DNA from: an uncultured Lachnospiraceae bacterium
GTDB lineage: Bacteria; Bacillota; Clostridia; Lachnospirales; Lachnospiraceae
Direction of reading: 5' to 3'
Length of the DNA stretch: 8,164 bases
NCBI GenBank assembly: GCA_900557385.1
Contig: USSP01000073.1
Span: 1 to 8,164 of the forward strand
The notes below the pieces were generated by a model that was given only the letters and a program-made list of their open reading frames with translations, did no database searches and was not told where the DNA came from. Of this stretch, positions 1 through 6,934 are shown piece after piece. Made by a program: the position numbers and the translations under genes. How positions within the stretch are numbered: position 1 is the first letter of the stretch; each line of letters opens with the position of its first letter.

Positions 1-968
1 GTGGAAAAGCTTGCAAAAGTCATAAACAGGAAGAATAACGAACCCCATACTCTTCCGCCTGCCATATTGACAAATACATTAGGTAATGTGATAAAGATAA
101 GGCTTGGACCCGCACCGACCTCTACTCCATAGCTGAAACATGCAGGGAAAATAATCAGACCTGACATAATCGCTACAAAGGTATCCAGCGCACAAATACG
201 CACACCTTCTCCTGCCAGTGAAAAATCCTTGTTCATATAACTTCCAAATATCTCCATGGCAGCCACACCAAGACTCAAAGTAAAGAAGGCCTGATTCATC
301 GCCGCTGCAATGACATTTCCAAAACCTACGTCACGTACTGTATCAATACTGGGAATCAGATAGAACTTTACACCTTCACCTGCTCCCGGCAAGACAAAAC
401 TGTGCACAGCAAGTACAATAATCAGCACAAGTAATGCACTCATCATGCCTTTGCTGATCTTCTCCAGACCATTCTGCAATCCCTGACTGCATACCAGAAA
501 GCCCGCAACCACGATTAATATCATCCAGAAAGCCATCTGTACCGGGTCAGATAACAGATTAGCGAATACATTGCCTGCCTCCTCTGCTATCATCCCGGAT
601 ACAAACTCGCCGGTTATGAACTTATAGAAATAAGTAACCATCCAACCAGAAACTGTTGTATAGTACATCATCAGCATATAGCAGCCTGCAATTGCGAACC
701 AGCCGTGAATATGCCACTTACTTCCCGGCTTTTCCAACGCCTGATAGCCCTGTACTGCACTCTTACGGCTTGCACGTCCTACTGCCAGCTCCATGGTAAG
801 TACCGGCAATCCCATGGCAATCAGAAATATCAGATACAACAGTACGAACAGTCCCCCACCGTTTTGTCCTACCACATAAGGGAATCTCCACACGTTACCG
901 ATCCCGATTGCACATCCTGCACTGACCAGTAAGAATCCCAGTCTTGATTTAAATGATTCTCGTTTCAT
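1..968 (-). CDS. Neurotransmitter:sodium symporter (NSS/SNF) family transporter, N-terminal part, cut by window edge
   Basis: A sodium-coupled symporter of the cytoplasmic membrane; bacterial members usually carry amino acids. About 322 residues are visible from the ATG at 968, and the C-terminal third lies outside the window. TM1 carries the family signature GNVWRFPY (residues 24-31) followed by QNGGG, and the unwound stretch SAGCAIGIG just before it is the usual Na+/substrate region. TM6 is recognisable as QAFFTLSLGVAAMEIFGSY, with the conserved QAFFxLSLG core. The visible part ends in FMTFASFS, which resembles the start of TM8. The start ATG overlaps the stop of the upstream alkyltransferase-like gene (ATGA), and the nearest purine-rich stretch is about 13 bases away. 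Translational coupling is therefore likely and no separate promoter is needed. Family assignment is secure; the substrate is unknown. Confidence 0.93.
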   Translation of the reverse strand, partial: MKRESFKSRLGFLLVSAGCAIGIGNVWRFPYVVGQNGGGLFVLLYLIFLIAMGLPVLTMELAVGRASRKSAVQGYQALEKPGSKWHIHGWFAIAGCYMLMMYYTTVSGWMVTYFYKFITGEFVSGMIAEEAGNVFANLLSDPVQMAFWMILIVVAGFLVCSQGLQNGLEKISKGMMSALLVLIIVLAVHSFVLPGAGEGVKFYLIPSIDTVRDVGFGNVIAAAMNQAFFTLSLGVAAMEIFGSYMNKDFSLAGEGVRICALDTFVAIMSGLIIFPACFSYGVEVGAGPSLIFITLPNVFVNMAGGRVWGSLFFLFMTFASFS

Positions 969-1612
969 TCTGTAATTTTATCCCCTTCTACTACAATTCC
1001 ATATTTTTGCAGATCGACTCTGCCATTGTTTACTTCGATTCCGTCTGCCTGCAGCAGCTTCGCCTGTTGTCCTGCACCGCCAAAGGCAAATTCCCCTGAC
1101 AGCTCTCCTTTGGAATTGACTACCCGGTAACAGGGTACATGCTCCGGGTCCGGATTCTTATGAAGTGCATTGCCCACTGCCCTGCACATTCCCGGATTGC
1201 CTGCCAATGCCGCCACCTGTCCATATGTAACCACCTTACCTTGGGGAATCTTTTTTACTGCTTCATAGATTCTTTTGGTCGGGCTGTCTGATACCAGATC
1301 ATAGCTTTCTGCAATCATACATTTAATGGTCTCATCAGGTATCGTACCATCCAGAATGATCGTATTCCAATGTTCCTTATTCTGATGATATCCAGGAATT
1401 ACGGATGCAAAAGCCCCTCTCCAGTAATCCCGCCACTGCGGATCAACCTTTACATTCAAATGAATATACCCGTCTTTTTCATATGTCCATAGAAAGGCTT
1501 TCTTACTGCCATGTACACGCACTAACTGCCAGTTTGGATCATGAAACGGCGCTTCCTGATAAGTATAGGGCATAGACAGTCCATAATCCAGCGCTTCCTG
1601 TCTCGTTGTCAA
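965..1612 (-). CDS. MmcQ/YjbR-like domain fused to methylated-DNA-protein-cysteine methyltransferase (MGMT/Ogt) domain
   Basis: A 215-residue two-domain protein. Residues 1 to about 105 look like an MmcQ/YjbR-type domain (TYQEAPFHDPNWQLVR, then HLNVKVDPQWRD and NKEHWNTIILDG). Residues about 114-192 are the DNA-binding, alkyl-accepting domain of O6-alkylguanine-DNA alkyltransferases, which move an alkyl group from damaged guanine onto their own cysteine. Visible landmarks are Tyr130 in VVTYGQVAALAG, Arg144 in CRAVGNAL (the arginine finger) and Cys161 in VPCYRVV. The family norm is PCHRV; here His is Tyr162, and the position of the catalytic Glu appears to be Asp190. The acceptor Cys remains, so it is not a classical ATL protein, where Trp or Ala replaces it. 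The start is TTG, chosen because AGAGGGGG lies 7 bases upstream and the N-terminal fold begins there; the next ATG (codon 14) would cut into the domain. It has its own promoter and overlaps the NSS gene by 4 bases. Activity is uncertain. Confidence 0.88.
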   Translation of the reverse strand: MTTRQEALDYGLSMPYTYQEAPFHDPNWQLVRVHGSKKAFLWTYEKDGYIHLNVKVDPQWRDYWRGAFASVIPGYHQNKEHWNTIILDGTIPDETIKCMIAESYDLVSDSPTKRIYEAVKKIPQGKVVTYGQVAALAGNPGMCRAVGNALHKNPDPEHVPCYRVVNSKGELSGEFAFGGAGQQAKLLQADGIEVNNGRVDLQKYGIVVEGDKITE

Positions 1613-1619
1613 GATATAA

Positions 1620-1627
1620 CCCCCTCT
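1620..1627 (-). promoter_or_regulatory. Ribosome binding site supporting a TTG start
   Basis: AGAGGGGG on the minus strand sits 7 bases before TTG at 1612. No ATG or GTG lies at a suitable distance, so this site decides the unusual TTG start of the fusion gene. Confidence 0.7.
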
Positions 1628-1654
1628 TAGATAAATTTCATAACCTTATCCACT

Positions 1655-1683
1655 ATTATAACGGACTTTTCCCACAGACACAA
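1655..1683 (-). promoter_or_regulatory. Sigma-A-type promoter for the alkyltransferase-NSS pair
   Basis: A perfect -10 box TATAAT (1660-1655) lies 17 bases from TTGTGT (1683-1678), a weak -35 that keeps the TTG. The predicted start of transcription is near 1648, giving a leader of about 36 bases before the TTG codon at 1612. The -35 box lies only about 10 bases past the T-tract of the ABC operon terminator. Confidence 0.65.
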
Positions 1684-1692
1684 CAAACCGGA

Positions 1693-1729
1693 CACAATAA
1701 AACAGAGCAGACCCACTGCAGATCTGCTC
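1693..1729 (-). terminator. Rho-independent terminator of the ABC importer operon
   Basis: Read on the minus strand, GAGCAGATC (1729-1721) pairs with GGTCTGCTC (1713-1705) across a 7-base loop. This gives a 9-bp stem with one U-G wobble, followed by TGTTTTATTG (1704-1695). It lies 13 bases past the stop codon of the last permease gene. Confidence 0.8.
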
Positions 1730-1742
1730 CATATCATATACG

Positions 1743-2744
1743 TTATCTCTCTTCTCTGAAATATGCCAGTCCCAGGCTTGCAGGCGGCTGGTTCTCCCGC
1801 TTGCTTCGCATACTTGTCACAACCAGAACGACCAGCGTAACTACATAGGGAATCATCTTATACAGCTCCTGATACTCCATGTGGTCCATACCTGTAGGAA
1901 TATACAGATACAGAATATAGAGTCCACCGAACAGGAAAGATGCCAACACGCTTAAATTCGGACGCCAAATTGTAAAAATAACAAGTGCTATTGCAAGCCA
2001 TCCCCTGTCACCGAATGCATCATTAGACCATACACCACAGGCATAATCCATAACGTAGTAAAGACCTCCAAGACCTGCAATCATACAGCCTACACAGGTC
2101 GCTGCATACTTGTACTTCGTTACATTAATGCCCGCTGCATCAGCAGTATTAGGACCCTCACCCACTGCACGCAAATGTAAGCCGACGCGTGTGTGATTCA
2201 GTACATAAGAAGCTGCCAGAGCAATCACAACTGCCAGATAAGCCAGGAATCCATAGGAAAGGAACAGCTTACCAAACCATCCAAGCTTTGCAGCAAAAGG
2301 AAGTGACTTGCTGAAATAGCTGCTCGTTGCACTCAATGCAATGGATGGAACATCGCTGGCAACCAGCTTGATCAGAGAGCCGCCGAAGAAGTTACCAAAG
2401 CCCACGCCAAAGGTGGTCATGGCCAGACCGGTCACATTCTGATTGGCACGAAGGGTTACGGTAAGGAAACAATACAACAGTCCCATCAGCAAAGAGCCCA
2501 CCAGGCAGCAAAGCATGGGAATCAAAATTGCCAGAAACGGATTCATTGCCGCAGCGTTTCCTGCTGCCCGCTCATAAAAGAAGGATCCGATGACGCCACT
2601 GATGGCACCTACATACATGACCCCGGGAATACCCAGGTTTAGGTTACCGGATTTTTCCGTTATAATTTCACCGGTACTTCCGTATAAAAGAGGAATTCCC
2701 TGTACGATTGCTCTTGGGATAAATGCAAGTAAAAAATTCCACAT
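1743..2744 (-). CDS. BMP-type (nucleoside) ABC importer, second permease subunit (NupQ/YufQ-like)
   Basis: A 333-residue integral membrane protein of the branched-chain-type permease family (BPD_transp_2), the usual second permease of BMP-family purine nucleoside importers. It forms half of the membrane channel. Visible motifs are GNLNLGIPG (residues 33-41), the signature near the N-terminus that corresponds to NIGAEGQ in the partner permease; VGEGPNTADAAGI (194-206), the cytoplasmic loop expected to contact the ATPase; and RGWLAIALVIF (247-257), close to the usual GxGxxAIAxxxF. Eight or more hydrophobic segments are apparent. ATG at 2744 lies 2 bases after the stop of the other permease, with AAGGAGGA inside the end of that gene as its ribosome binding site. 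It is the last gene of the operon, with a terminator at 1693-1729. The family is secure; the nucleoside substrate is inferred. Confidence 0.93.
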   Translation of the reverse strand: MWNFLLAFIPRAIVQGIPLLYGSTGEIITEKSGNLNLGIPGVMYVGAISGVIGSFFYERAAGNAAAMNPFLAILIPMLCCLVGSLLMGLLYCFLTVTLRANQNVTGLAMTTFGVGFGNFFGGSLIKLVASDVPSIALSATSSYFSKSLPFAAKLGWFGKLFLSYGFLAYLAVVIALAASYVLNHTRVGLHLRAVGEGPNTADAAGINVTKYKYAATCVGCMIAGLGGLYYVMDYACGVWSNDAFGDRGWLAIALVIFTIWRPNLSVLASFLFGGLYILYLYIPTGMDHMEYQELYKMIPYVVTLVVLVVTSMRSKRENQPPASLGLAYFREER

Positions 2745-2746
2745 GA

Positions 2747-3877
2747 TTACTGTTCCTCCTTTTCTGTCTTTTTACGGAATTGCAAACGATATCGAATGAA
2801 GAATTCACAACCGATAATGAAAAACAGGATAATTCCCGTGAGAATATCGGAATAAGAATGATTTAAACCAAAGCTGGTGGAAATCTCACTGGCTCCACGA
2901 TCCATAAAAATAATGAGGAAGCTGGAGAATACCATGGTCAAAGGATTAAATTTGGACATCCAGGATACCAGCACTGCGGTAAAGCCCTGTCCGCCTGCAA
3001 TAGTGGTGGTAACGGTATGGTTGATACCGCCTACCAGAAGAAGTCCTACCAGACCACAGACAGCACCGGACAGCACCATGGTACGGATGATGACCCGCTC
3101 TACCTTGATTCCAACGTATTTGGCGGTATTTTCACTTTCGCCTACTACGCTGATCTCGTAACCGTGCTTGCTATAATTCAGATAAATATACATAAAGATG
3201 GTGATAACAACTGCCACCAGAATGCTCAGCAGATATTTGGAACCAAATACCTGGGGAAGCCATCCTATATGGGAATCCTGATTAATGATTCCGATTTTAC
3301 CGGAACCCTTAGGTACCTCCCAGACAATCGTGTAAAAGGCTACCAGCTGGGTTGCTATGTAGTTCATCATCAACGTGGACAATGTCTCATTGGTGTTCCA
3401 CTTTGCCTTGAAAAAGGCAGGAATCAATCCCCAGACTGCACCGGCTGCAATACTGGCAACGATCATACACAGAATTACCACTGCATTGGGAAGCTTATTT
3501 CCCAGACAAATCATGCAGGCTGCCGCTGCAAGACCACCGATCAGCACCTGTCCTTCCCCGCCCCCGACCACCCCCTCCCCCCCCCCGCCGATATTCCAGA
3601 ATTTCATCTTGAAAGCCGGTGTCAAAGCAAGGGCGATCAACAGTAAAATAGCAATATTCTGGAAGGTAACCCAGGTCTTTCGCACAGATCCAAAAGCACC
3701 CAGAAGGATGGATTCATACACCTGAATCGGGTTGATACCGGTGGTGAGTGTCGTCACGATTCCGCATAAAAGCAATGCCAGTATAATGGCGATTGCCCGA
3801 ATTCCCGTGGATTTATACCAGGGAAGGGTATCCCGTTTCACGATATGGAAAAACGGTTCTTTCTTTTTCTCATTCAT
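2747..3877 (-). CDS. BMP-type (nucleoside) ABC importer, first permease subunit (NupP/YufP-like), with G-rich insertion
   Basis: The partner permease of the importer, 376 residues from ATG 3877, with a cytoplasmic N-terminus and multiple hydrophobic segments. Family motifs are NETLSTLMMNY (163-173), VVGESENTAKYVGI (244-257, ATPase contact loop) and GGQGFTAVLVSWMSKFNP (295-312). Near residues 95-110 the family signature NIGxEGQ is split: NIG is followed by ten residues made of Gly, Glu and Val before EGQVLIGG resumes, about nine residues more than expected. The extra codons come from the G-rich tract at 3556-3586, described separately. The frame also allows GTG at 3886. I prefer ATG 3877 because the purine-rich AGAGG lies about 11 bases before it but only 2 before the GTG. 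With that start it overlaps the ATPase gene by 8 bases. If the insertion is real, function could be altered. Confidence 0.9.
   Translation of the reverse strand: MNEKKKEPFFHIVKRDTLPWYKSTGIRAIAIILALLLCGIVTTLTTGINPIQVYESILLGAFGSVRKTWVTFQNIAILLLIALALTPAFKMKFWNIGGGGEGVVGGGEGQVLIGGLAAAACMICLGNKLPNAVVILCMIVASIAAGAVWGLIPAFFKAKWNTNETLSTLMMNYIATQLVAFYTIVWEVPKGSGKIGIINQDSHIGWLPQVFGSKYLLSILVAVVITIFMYIYLNYSKHGYEISVVGESENTAKYVGIKVERVIIRTMVLSGAVCGLVGLLLVGGINHTVTTTIAGGQGFTAVLVSWMSKFNPLTMVFSSFLIIFMDRGASEISTSFGLNHSYSDILTGIILFFIIGCEFFIRYRLQFRKKTEKEEQ
3556..3586 (-). other. G-rich tract with G-quadruplex pattern inside the permease gene
   Basis: On the coding (minus) strand there is a run of ten G (3586-3577), then A, five G (3575-3571), TGGTC, five G (3565-3561), C, and four G (3559-3556). 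This is four runs of at least four G with loops of 1, 5 and 1 bases, the textbook G-quadruplex pattern. Nothing else in the window comes close to this composition. It encodes the odd Gly-rich block after NIG in the first permease and keeps the reading frame. The tract is seen directly; quadruplex formation is inference. A basecalling or assembly artefact is a real alternative. Confidence 0.85.
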
Positions 3878-5402
3878 GGTTCTCACTGCCTCTCATTCTG
3901 GTCATCATCATTCCGACCTCGTTTTTATCCGTCTTTCTCGCATCCACAATGCCGCTGACCTGACCACCGCACAGCACCAGGATCCGATCGGAAAGTTCCA
4001 ACAGAACATCCAGATCTTCGCCTACAAAGATGACTGCCACGCCCTTTTTCTTCTGCTTATTGAGCAGGTCATAGATGGTATAGGATGAATTAATATCCAA
4101 TCCCCGTACTGCGTAAGCCGTAAGGAGTACGGTGGGTGCCGATGCAATTTCACGTCCCACCAACACCTTCTGTACATTACCACCGGAGAGGCGACGAATG
4201 GGTGTGGTAATTCCCGGTGTCACCACCTCCAGATTTTCCACCACATCGGTAGCAAGCTGTTTGGAGGGCTTACGATTGGTAAAGGGACTGCGTCCATGGC
4301 GGAAGGAACGGAGCATCATATTGTCAGTCAGATCCATGTTTCCTACCAGTCCCATGCCCAGACGGTCCTCCGGCACGAAGGAGAGAGAGACACCCATCTC
4401 CGCAATCTTCCGGGGGTCTTTTCCGATCAGCATTTCCTTACTGCCGTCATCCTCCACATAATGGATGGTTCCGGTTTCGGTTACCTGTAATCCTGCAATG
4501 GCCTCTAGCAGCTCCTTCTGACCACATCCGGAAATACCTGCAATACCCAGAATTTCTCCACTATTCGCAGTAAAGGAAACATCCTCCAGTTTCAGTATTC
4601 CTTCCTCATTTCGCACCGTCAATCCCTGTACCTCGATACGGGGCTTGGGGTTCACCGGTTCCGGACGTTCAATATTTAAGGTTACGGCATGACCAACCAT
4701 CATATTGGTCATCTCCGTCACATTGGTGTCTTTGGTTGCCATACTGCCGATATATTGACCGTTTCTGAGTACAGCTACACGGTCTGACAAAGACTCCACC
4801 TCATGCATTTTATGGGTGATAATGACAATGGCCTTCCCGTCATCCCGCATCTTGCGAAGCACACGGAAAAGCTTCTCTGTCTCCTGAGGTGTCAGTACCG
4901 CCGTAGGCTCGTCCAGGATAAGAATGTCAGCCCCACGGTAAAGTACCTTTACGATTTCCACCGTCTGCTTCTGGGAAACAGACATGTCATAAATCTTCTG
5001 CTTCGGATCTACTTCAAAGCCGTATTTATCGCAGATATCCTGGATTTTTCCGGAAGCCTCTTTGATATTCAGCTTTCCCTCCAGACCCAGAATGATATTC
5101 TCTGTTGCCGTAAGCACATCAATCAGCTTAAAGTGCTGGTGCACCATACCTATCCCTAAGTTAAATGCATCCCTGGGAGACTTGATTACCTCTTCTTTTC
5201 CATTAATGAAAATCTGTCCCTCGTCAGGGAAATAGATACCGGAAAGCATGTTCATCAGTGTGGTCTTTCCGCTTCCGTTCTCTCCCAGTAAAGATAAGAT
5301 TTCTCCCTTATAGATATCCAGATTGACTTTATCATTGGCAATCACGGTTCCAAAGGTCTTCGTCACATTTCTCATAGAAACTGCTGCCGTTTTCGTTTCC
5401 AT
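3870..5402 (-). CDS. BMP-type (nucleoside) ABC importer, double-NBD ATP-binding protein (NupO/YufO-like)
   Basis: The cytoplasmic ATPase of the importer, with two fused nucleotide-binding domains as in RbsA/MglA/NupO. Residue numbers count from the alternative ATG at 5414 (subtract 4 for the start used here). NBD1 has Walker A GENGSGKT (44-51), Q-loop Gln93 in VHQHF, signature MSVSQKQ (144-150), Walker B ILILDEP (164-170) and switch His201. NBD2 is degenerate, as is common in this family. Its P-loop reads GISGCGQK (293-300), with Gln where Lys is expected, and its Walker B region LLTAYAVRGLD (430-440) lacks the Asp-Glu pair. The signature LSGGN (409-413) is intact, so NBD1 probably does most of the hydrolysis. 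The start was set at 5402 because GGAGG lies 5 bases before that ATG, while the ATG at 5414 has no good site. It follows the intergenic hairpins and overlaps the first permease. Confidence 0.94.
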   Translation of the reverse strand: METKTAAVSMRNVTKTFGTVIANDKVNLDIYKGEILSLLGENGSGKTTLMNMLSGIYFPDEGQIFINGKEEVIKSPRDAFNLGIGMVHQHFKLIDVLTATENIILGLEGKLNIKEASGKIQDICDKYGFEVDPKQKIYDMSVSQKQTVEIVKVLYRGADILILDEPTAVLTPQETEKLFRVLRKMRDDGKAIVIITHKMHEVESLSDRVAVLRNGQYIGSMATKDTNVTEMTNMMVGHAVTLNIERPEPVNPKPRIEVQGLTVRNEEGILKLEDVSFTANSGEILGIAGISGCGQKELLEAIAGLQVTETGTIHYVEDDGSKEMLIGKDPRKIAEMGVSLSFVPEDRLGMGLVGNMDLTDNMMLRSFRHGRSPFTNRKPSKQLATDVVENLEVVTPGITTPIRRLSGGNVQKVLVGREIASAPTVLLTAYAVRGLDINSSYTIYDLLNKQKKKGVAVIFVGEDLDVLLELSDRILVLCGGQVSGIVDARKTDKNEVGMMMTRMRGSENHE

Positions 5403-5407
5403 TTTTT

Positions 5408-5413
5408 CCTCCA
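5408..5413 (-). promoter_or_regulatory. Ribosome binding site that decides the ATPase start
   Basis: TGGAGG on the minus strand is followed by AAAAA and ATG at 5402. The site overlaps the upstream in-frame ATG at 5414, which itself has only TTCGGA before it. The downstream ATG is therefore the likely start. Confidence 0.65.
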
Positions 5414-5448
5414 TTCCGAAGTGTTTTCTGTTGTATTGATCGGTATTT

Positions 5449-5499
5449 CCGCCCTTTTTCTATGCTGTCCAATTTTTCGACAAAATAGAAAAAGGGCGG
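5449..5499 (-). repeat. 15-bp perfect inverted repeat overlapping the intergenic terminator
   Basis: CCGCCCTTTTTCTAT (5499-5485 read on the minus strand) is perfectly complementary to ATAGAAAAAGGGCGG (5463-5449). Inside the loop, TGTC and GACA (5466-5469 and 5479-5482) can pair as well. The upstream arm contains the 3' side of the terminator stem plus its T-tract, so this helix and the terminator stem cannot form together. No T-run follows it, so it is not a second terminator. It lies about 36 bases before the ATPase ribosome binding site. Confidence 0.8.
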
Positions 5500-5524
5500 C
5501 GCGGCGAAAATCGCTGTGCCGCCC
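5481..5524 (-). terminator. Intercistronic rho-independent terminator/attenuator between lipoprotein and ATPase genes
   Basis: On the minus strand GGGCGGCAC (5524-5516) pairs with GCGCCGCCC (5502-5494), a 9-bp GC-rich stem with one wobble. GCGA/TCGC can pair further inside. TTTTTCTATTTTG follows (5493-5481). It lies 45 bases past the lipoprotein stop codon. Such hairpins commonly let partial readthrough reach the downstream importer genes and protect the upstream mRNA end, so that the binding protein is made in excess. No promoter is obvious between here and the ATPase gene. Confidence 0.85.
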
Positions 5525-5568
5525 TCTGCAATTATTCTATACCAAATTGCAAGGCTTTCACATCGTCA

Positions 5569-6864
5569 TTAAAATGCTGTATCCAACAGGTTGATGCCAT
5601 CGATCTGTACATTGAAGTAAGGTGCAGAGCGGAACTGGATATCAGACTCATGGAAATAACCATCCAGAACAACCTCATGGTCAGGGGTATAATCAGGATC
5701 GGTATCAATATCTGCCTCGTAGCTGTCAAGAGGTGCACCGTCTACAGTGAAAGTAGTGGTATCAAATACATGAACATTACCGGCAATCAGATCAGCTTTT
5801 GCTGCATCAATTGCTTCCTGGGTTCCTTCAGCTGCAGCAGAACCAAGCTCTGTCAGTTCAACAGCGCCGTTCTCAAGGTTTCCGCACCAGTCGGTATCAA
5901 TGGGAGTACCGTTTGCTACACAGCCGATGGCATATTTGAAGTAAGGTGCCCAGTTAATTCTGGAAGATACAATAAAGGTATTCGGGCATGCTGCTGCGGT
6001 GCTTCCGTTGTAGGAAACATCAGGTACACCAGCGGTCTCACATGCGGTAGGAGCTCCCATGGAGTCTGCATGCTGGCTGATCAGTACACAACCATCCTGG
6101 ATCAGCTTGTTTGCTCCCTCTTTCTCAGCAGTCTCATCATACCAAGAACCGGTGAAGGTTACTTCCATGGTAGCGGAAGGACATACAGAACGAGCACCCA
6201 GGAAGAAAGAGGTGTAACCGGAAATAACCTCAGCGTAGGTATATGCGCCAACGTAACCGATCTTTGCCTGATCCTCGGTGATGTCACCGTTATTGATCAT
6301 CTCATTGAGTTTCATACCTGCAGCGATACCTGCAAGATAACGTCCATCATAGATGGATGCGAATGCATTGTGGAAATTGGAAAGGTTCTCGGTATGAGCC
6401 TTGGTTCCGGTTGCATGGCTGAACTGTACATCAGGGTATTCCTGAGCGGCCTCGATGATATAATCCTCGTGACCAAAACTATCTGCAAAAATAAAATCGC
6501 AGCCTGCATCTGCAAGCTCACAAGCTGCCTCATAGCACTCCTGACCTTCAGGAATGTTGGTTTTGAACATATACTCTACGCCCATCTCTTCGCATGCTTC
6601 TTTTGCTGCGTTTAAGAAGTTCAGGTCATAGGTAGAGTTCTCATCGTGCAGGAAAATAAAACCAACTTTGAGATCAGATGCATCTACTGCCTCTGCATCA
6701 GTGTCTGCAGTGGTCTCAGCACCTGTTTCAACAGTTGCCTCCGTGTCTGCAGTGTTGTCTGTTGTGGTCTCTGCGTCAGTGTTGGCAGCAGCAGATCCGC
6801 ATCCGGCCAGTGTGCTGACAGACAAAGCCATAACTGCAAGTAAACTTACGACTTTCTTTTTCAT
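5569..6864 (-). CDS. BMP-family ABC importer substrate-binding lipoprotein (NupN/BmpA-like)
   Basis: The extracytoplasmic binding protein of the importer, anchored to the outer face of the membrane; family members bind purine nucleosides. It has 431 residues. A type II signal peptide ends in the lipobox LAGC, with Cys22 the lipidated residue. A flexible linker rich in Thr, Ala, Asp and Glu follows (about 23-62), then the BMP domain (about 65-365). Landmarks are VGFIFLHDENSTYD (67-80), ADSFGHEDY (127-135), GRYLAGIAAG (174-183), IGYVGAYTYAEVISGY (202-217) and LISQHADSMGAP (261-272). A C-terminal extension of about 60 residues follows the core. Ten cysteines remain in the mature protein beyond the lipidated one. 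ATG 6864 is preceded by GGAGGAGA 9 bases upstream. It is the first gene of the importer operon and is separated from the ATPase gene by a terminator. The ligand is inferred. Confidence 0.95.
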   Translation of the reverse strand: MKKKVVSLLAVMALSVSTLAGCGSAAANTDAETTTDNTADTEATVETGAETTADTDAEAVDASDLKVGFIFLHDENSTYDLNFLNAAKEACEEMGVEYMFKTNIPEGQECYEAACELADAGCDFIFADSFGHEDYIIEAAQEYPDVQFSHATGTKAHTENLSNFHNAFASIYDGRYLAGIAAGMKLNEMINNGDITEDQAKIGYVGAYTYAEVISGYTSFFLGARSVCPSATMEVTFTGSWYDETAEKEGANKLIQDGCVLISQHADSMGAPTACETAGVPDVSYNGSTAAACPNTFIVSSRINWAPYFKYAIGCVANGTPIDTDWCGNLENGAVELTELGSAAAEGTQEAIDAAKADLIAGNVHVFDTTTFTVDGAPLDSYEADIDTDPDYTPDHEVVLDGYFHESDIQFRSAPYFNVQIDGINLLDTAF

Positions 6865-6893
6865 AATACTTCGTCTCCTCCATTCTTACGCGG

Positions 6894-6905
6894 GCTACGC
6901 GTAGC
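6894..6905. repeat. 12-bp perfect palindrome in the lipoprotein gene leader
   Basis: GCTACGCGTAGC is fully self-complementary, and a second TACGCG lies at 6887-6892, making a direct repeat with a 9-base period. It sits in the predicted 5' untranslated region, 30 bases before ATG 6864. It may be a small operator; as RNA it gives only a 4-bp stem. Confidence 0.5.
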
Positions 6906-6934
6906 TAAATTGGCATTTTTCACCAACATTAGTC

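Noticed and set aside
291..440. Disruption or frameshift in the NSS gene
   Set aside because: Reading the minus strand from 968 gives one uninterrupted frame to base 3; the gene is open only because the window ends.
3017..3725. Overlapping plus-strand open frames opposite the first permease
   Set aside because: They are shadows of the permease gene, with Pro/Thr-rich or His/Gln-rich composition expected from reverse-strand reading of hydrophobic codons.
3878..3886. GTG start at 3886 for the first permease
   Set aside because: The only purine-rich site lies about 2 bases before it, too close to work; ATG 3877 is better placed, though the GTG cannot be excluded fully.
3870..5402. Degenerate second nucleotide-binding domain of the ATPase as a sign of gene decay
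   Set aside because: Loss of the Walker residues in the second domain is common among double-domain ATPases of this class, and all other motifs are intact.
5650..6615. Long plus-strand open frame (about 321 codons) opposite the lipoprotein gene
   Set aside because: It lies wholly antisense to a confidently identified BMP lipoprotein gene, its product is Cys/Ile-rich without a recognisable fold, and it has no plausible ribosome binding site or context.
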